Positions 63,732-64,000 of a stretch of DNA of 64,000 nucleotides are shown here, one piece after another. The DNA lies in contig NZ_JAINVU010000002.1 in the NCBI RefSeq assembly GCF_019880555.1, positions 620,001-684,000 of the forward strand, written 5' to 3'. The notes beneath the pieces were generated by a model. That model saw nothing but the letters and a program-made list of their open reading frames with translations. It made no database searches and was not told where the DNA came from. A program made the position numbers and the translations under genes. This stretch comes from Hephaestia mangrovi. Lineage in GTDB: Bacteria > Pseudomonadota > Alphaproteobacteria > Sphingomonadales > Sphingomonadaceae. Each line of letters opens with the position of its first letter. Positions within the stretch are counted from its first letter, which is position 1.

Positions 63732-64000
63732 CAGGCTGGCTCCTCCTCCGGCAGTTCGAGGCGCGGAAAGAGCGGGGTCGGCTGAGCCAGCTTGAACTCG
63801 CTTTCGGCGAGCGGCGAATACCAGTGGCTGACGATGCCGTCGAATGTGCGCAGCTCGGGCGCGATGCCCATCGTATCGAGCAAGGTGTCGGCGCTGGTCG
63901 GGATCACCGGGCGGATCGCGACGGCGAGCATCGCGATCGCGATGTAGAGCGTGGCGAGTACCGTCTCCATCCGCTCAGGATCGGTTTTCTTGAGCTTCCA
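63731..64000 (-). CDS. metG: Methionyl-tRNA synthetase, C-terminal end (truncated by window edge)
   Basis: The last 89 residues are visible: WKLKKTDPERMETVLATLYI, then VRPVIPTSADTLLDTMGI, ending in PLFPRLELPEEEPA. This is the end of the anticodon-binding helical bundle; the sequence WKLKK-DPER is the usual MetRS helix. It lacks the C-terminal EMAP-like dimerisation domain. The start and catalytic core are beyond base 64000. First visible gene of the minus-strand operon. Confidence 0.93.
   Translation of the reverse strand, partial: WKLKKTDPERMETVLATLYIAIAMLAVAIRPVIPTSADTLLDTMGIAPELRTFDGIVSHWYSPLAESEFKLAQPTPLFPRLELPEEEPA

Overview
The window is a stretch of core chromosome from a GC-rich alphaproteobacterium, almost certainly a sphingomonad (Sphingomonas or a close relative). 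Supporting evidence: dusB(nifR3)-ntrB-ntrC-ntrY-ntrX-hfq-hflX gene order, a fused ispDF, an HdaA-type DnaA regulator, a CC0125/CC1285-type lipoprotein, a tandem-domain Hfq, and intergenic palindromes of the TTCGACAAGCTCAG type that recur in sphingomonad genomes. I see no rRNA, tRNA, CRISPR array, prophage or insertion sequence.

Layout. 1-7 kb: start of mfd and sdhE (minus), divergent recG, an orphan NRPS-like adenylation/carrier protein facing a PilZ protein, and tyrS. 7-14 kb: NlpD-like lipoprotein and argJ (minus), two paralogous TonB-C-domain proteins, a small protein and secA, followed by a repeat-rich gap. 14.4-24.6 kb: lipoprotein, CPA2 antiporter, a small YidB-like protein, FAD monooxygenase, MscS channel, NfeD-stomatin pair, guaB, an RsmB-type methyltransferase and a TPR protein. 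24.6-33.3 kb: envelope block lptD-surA-pdxA-rsmA (minus), divergent pepA-holC-ndk-GNAT. 33.3-36 kb: purM-purN-YjbR-membrane protein, translationally coupled on the minus strand. 36-45.9 kb: a periplasmic protein-hdaA-ppk1-ppx run, an I78 inhibitor with rnd, aspS and a PPK2 kinase. 45.9-51.6 kb: Gre-like factor with a 60-aa HTH protein, sirtuin, carbonic anhydrase, lipA-coq10, pncC, a secreted protein and ispDF. 51.6-60.7 kb: the nitrogen-regulation/RNA-chaperone block dusB-ntrBC-ntrYX-hfq-hflX. 60.8-64 kb: a tightly packed minus-strand operon metG-tatD-MBL hydrolase-aspartic protease-mazG, with metG cut by the window end.

How the genes work together: many neighbours overlap by 1-8 bp, implying long translationally coupled operons. 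Themes are outer-membrane assembly (lptD, surA), purine synthesis (guaB, purM, purN), polyphosphate/stringent physiology (ppk1, ppx, ppk2, ndk), replication control (hdaA, holC), and two-component nitrogen/redox signalling.

Most of the window is ordinary housekeeping sequence, and I found no convincing new multi-gene system. The most interesting points are the orphan A-PCP protein with an altered ATP-binding loop (3456-5300), the two-domain Hfq in which the halves have diverged (58951-59442), a short Gre-like factor coupled to a tiny HTH protein (45919-46571), and three families of small palindromic repeats, two of them concentrated around secA.
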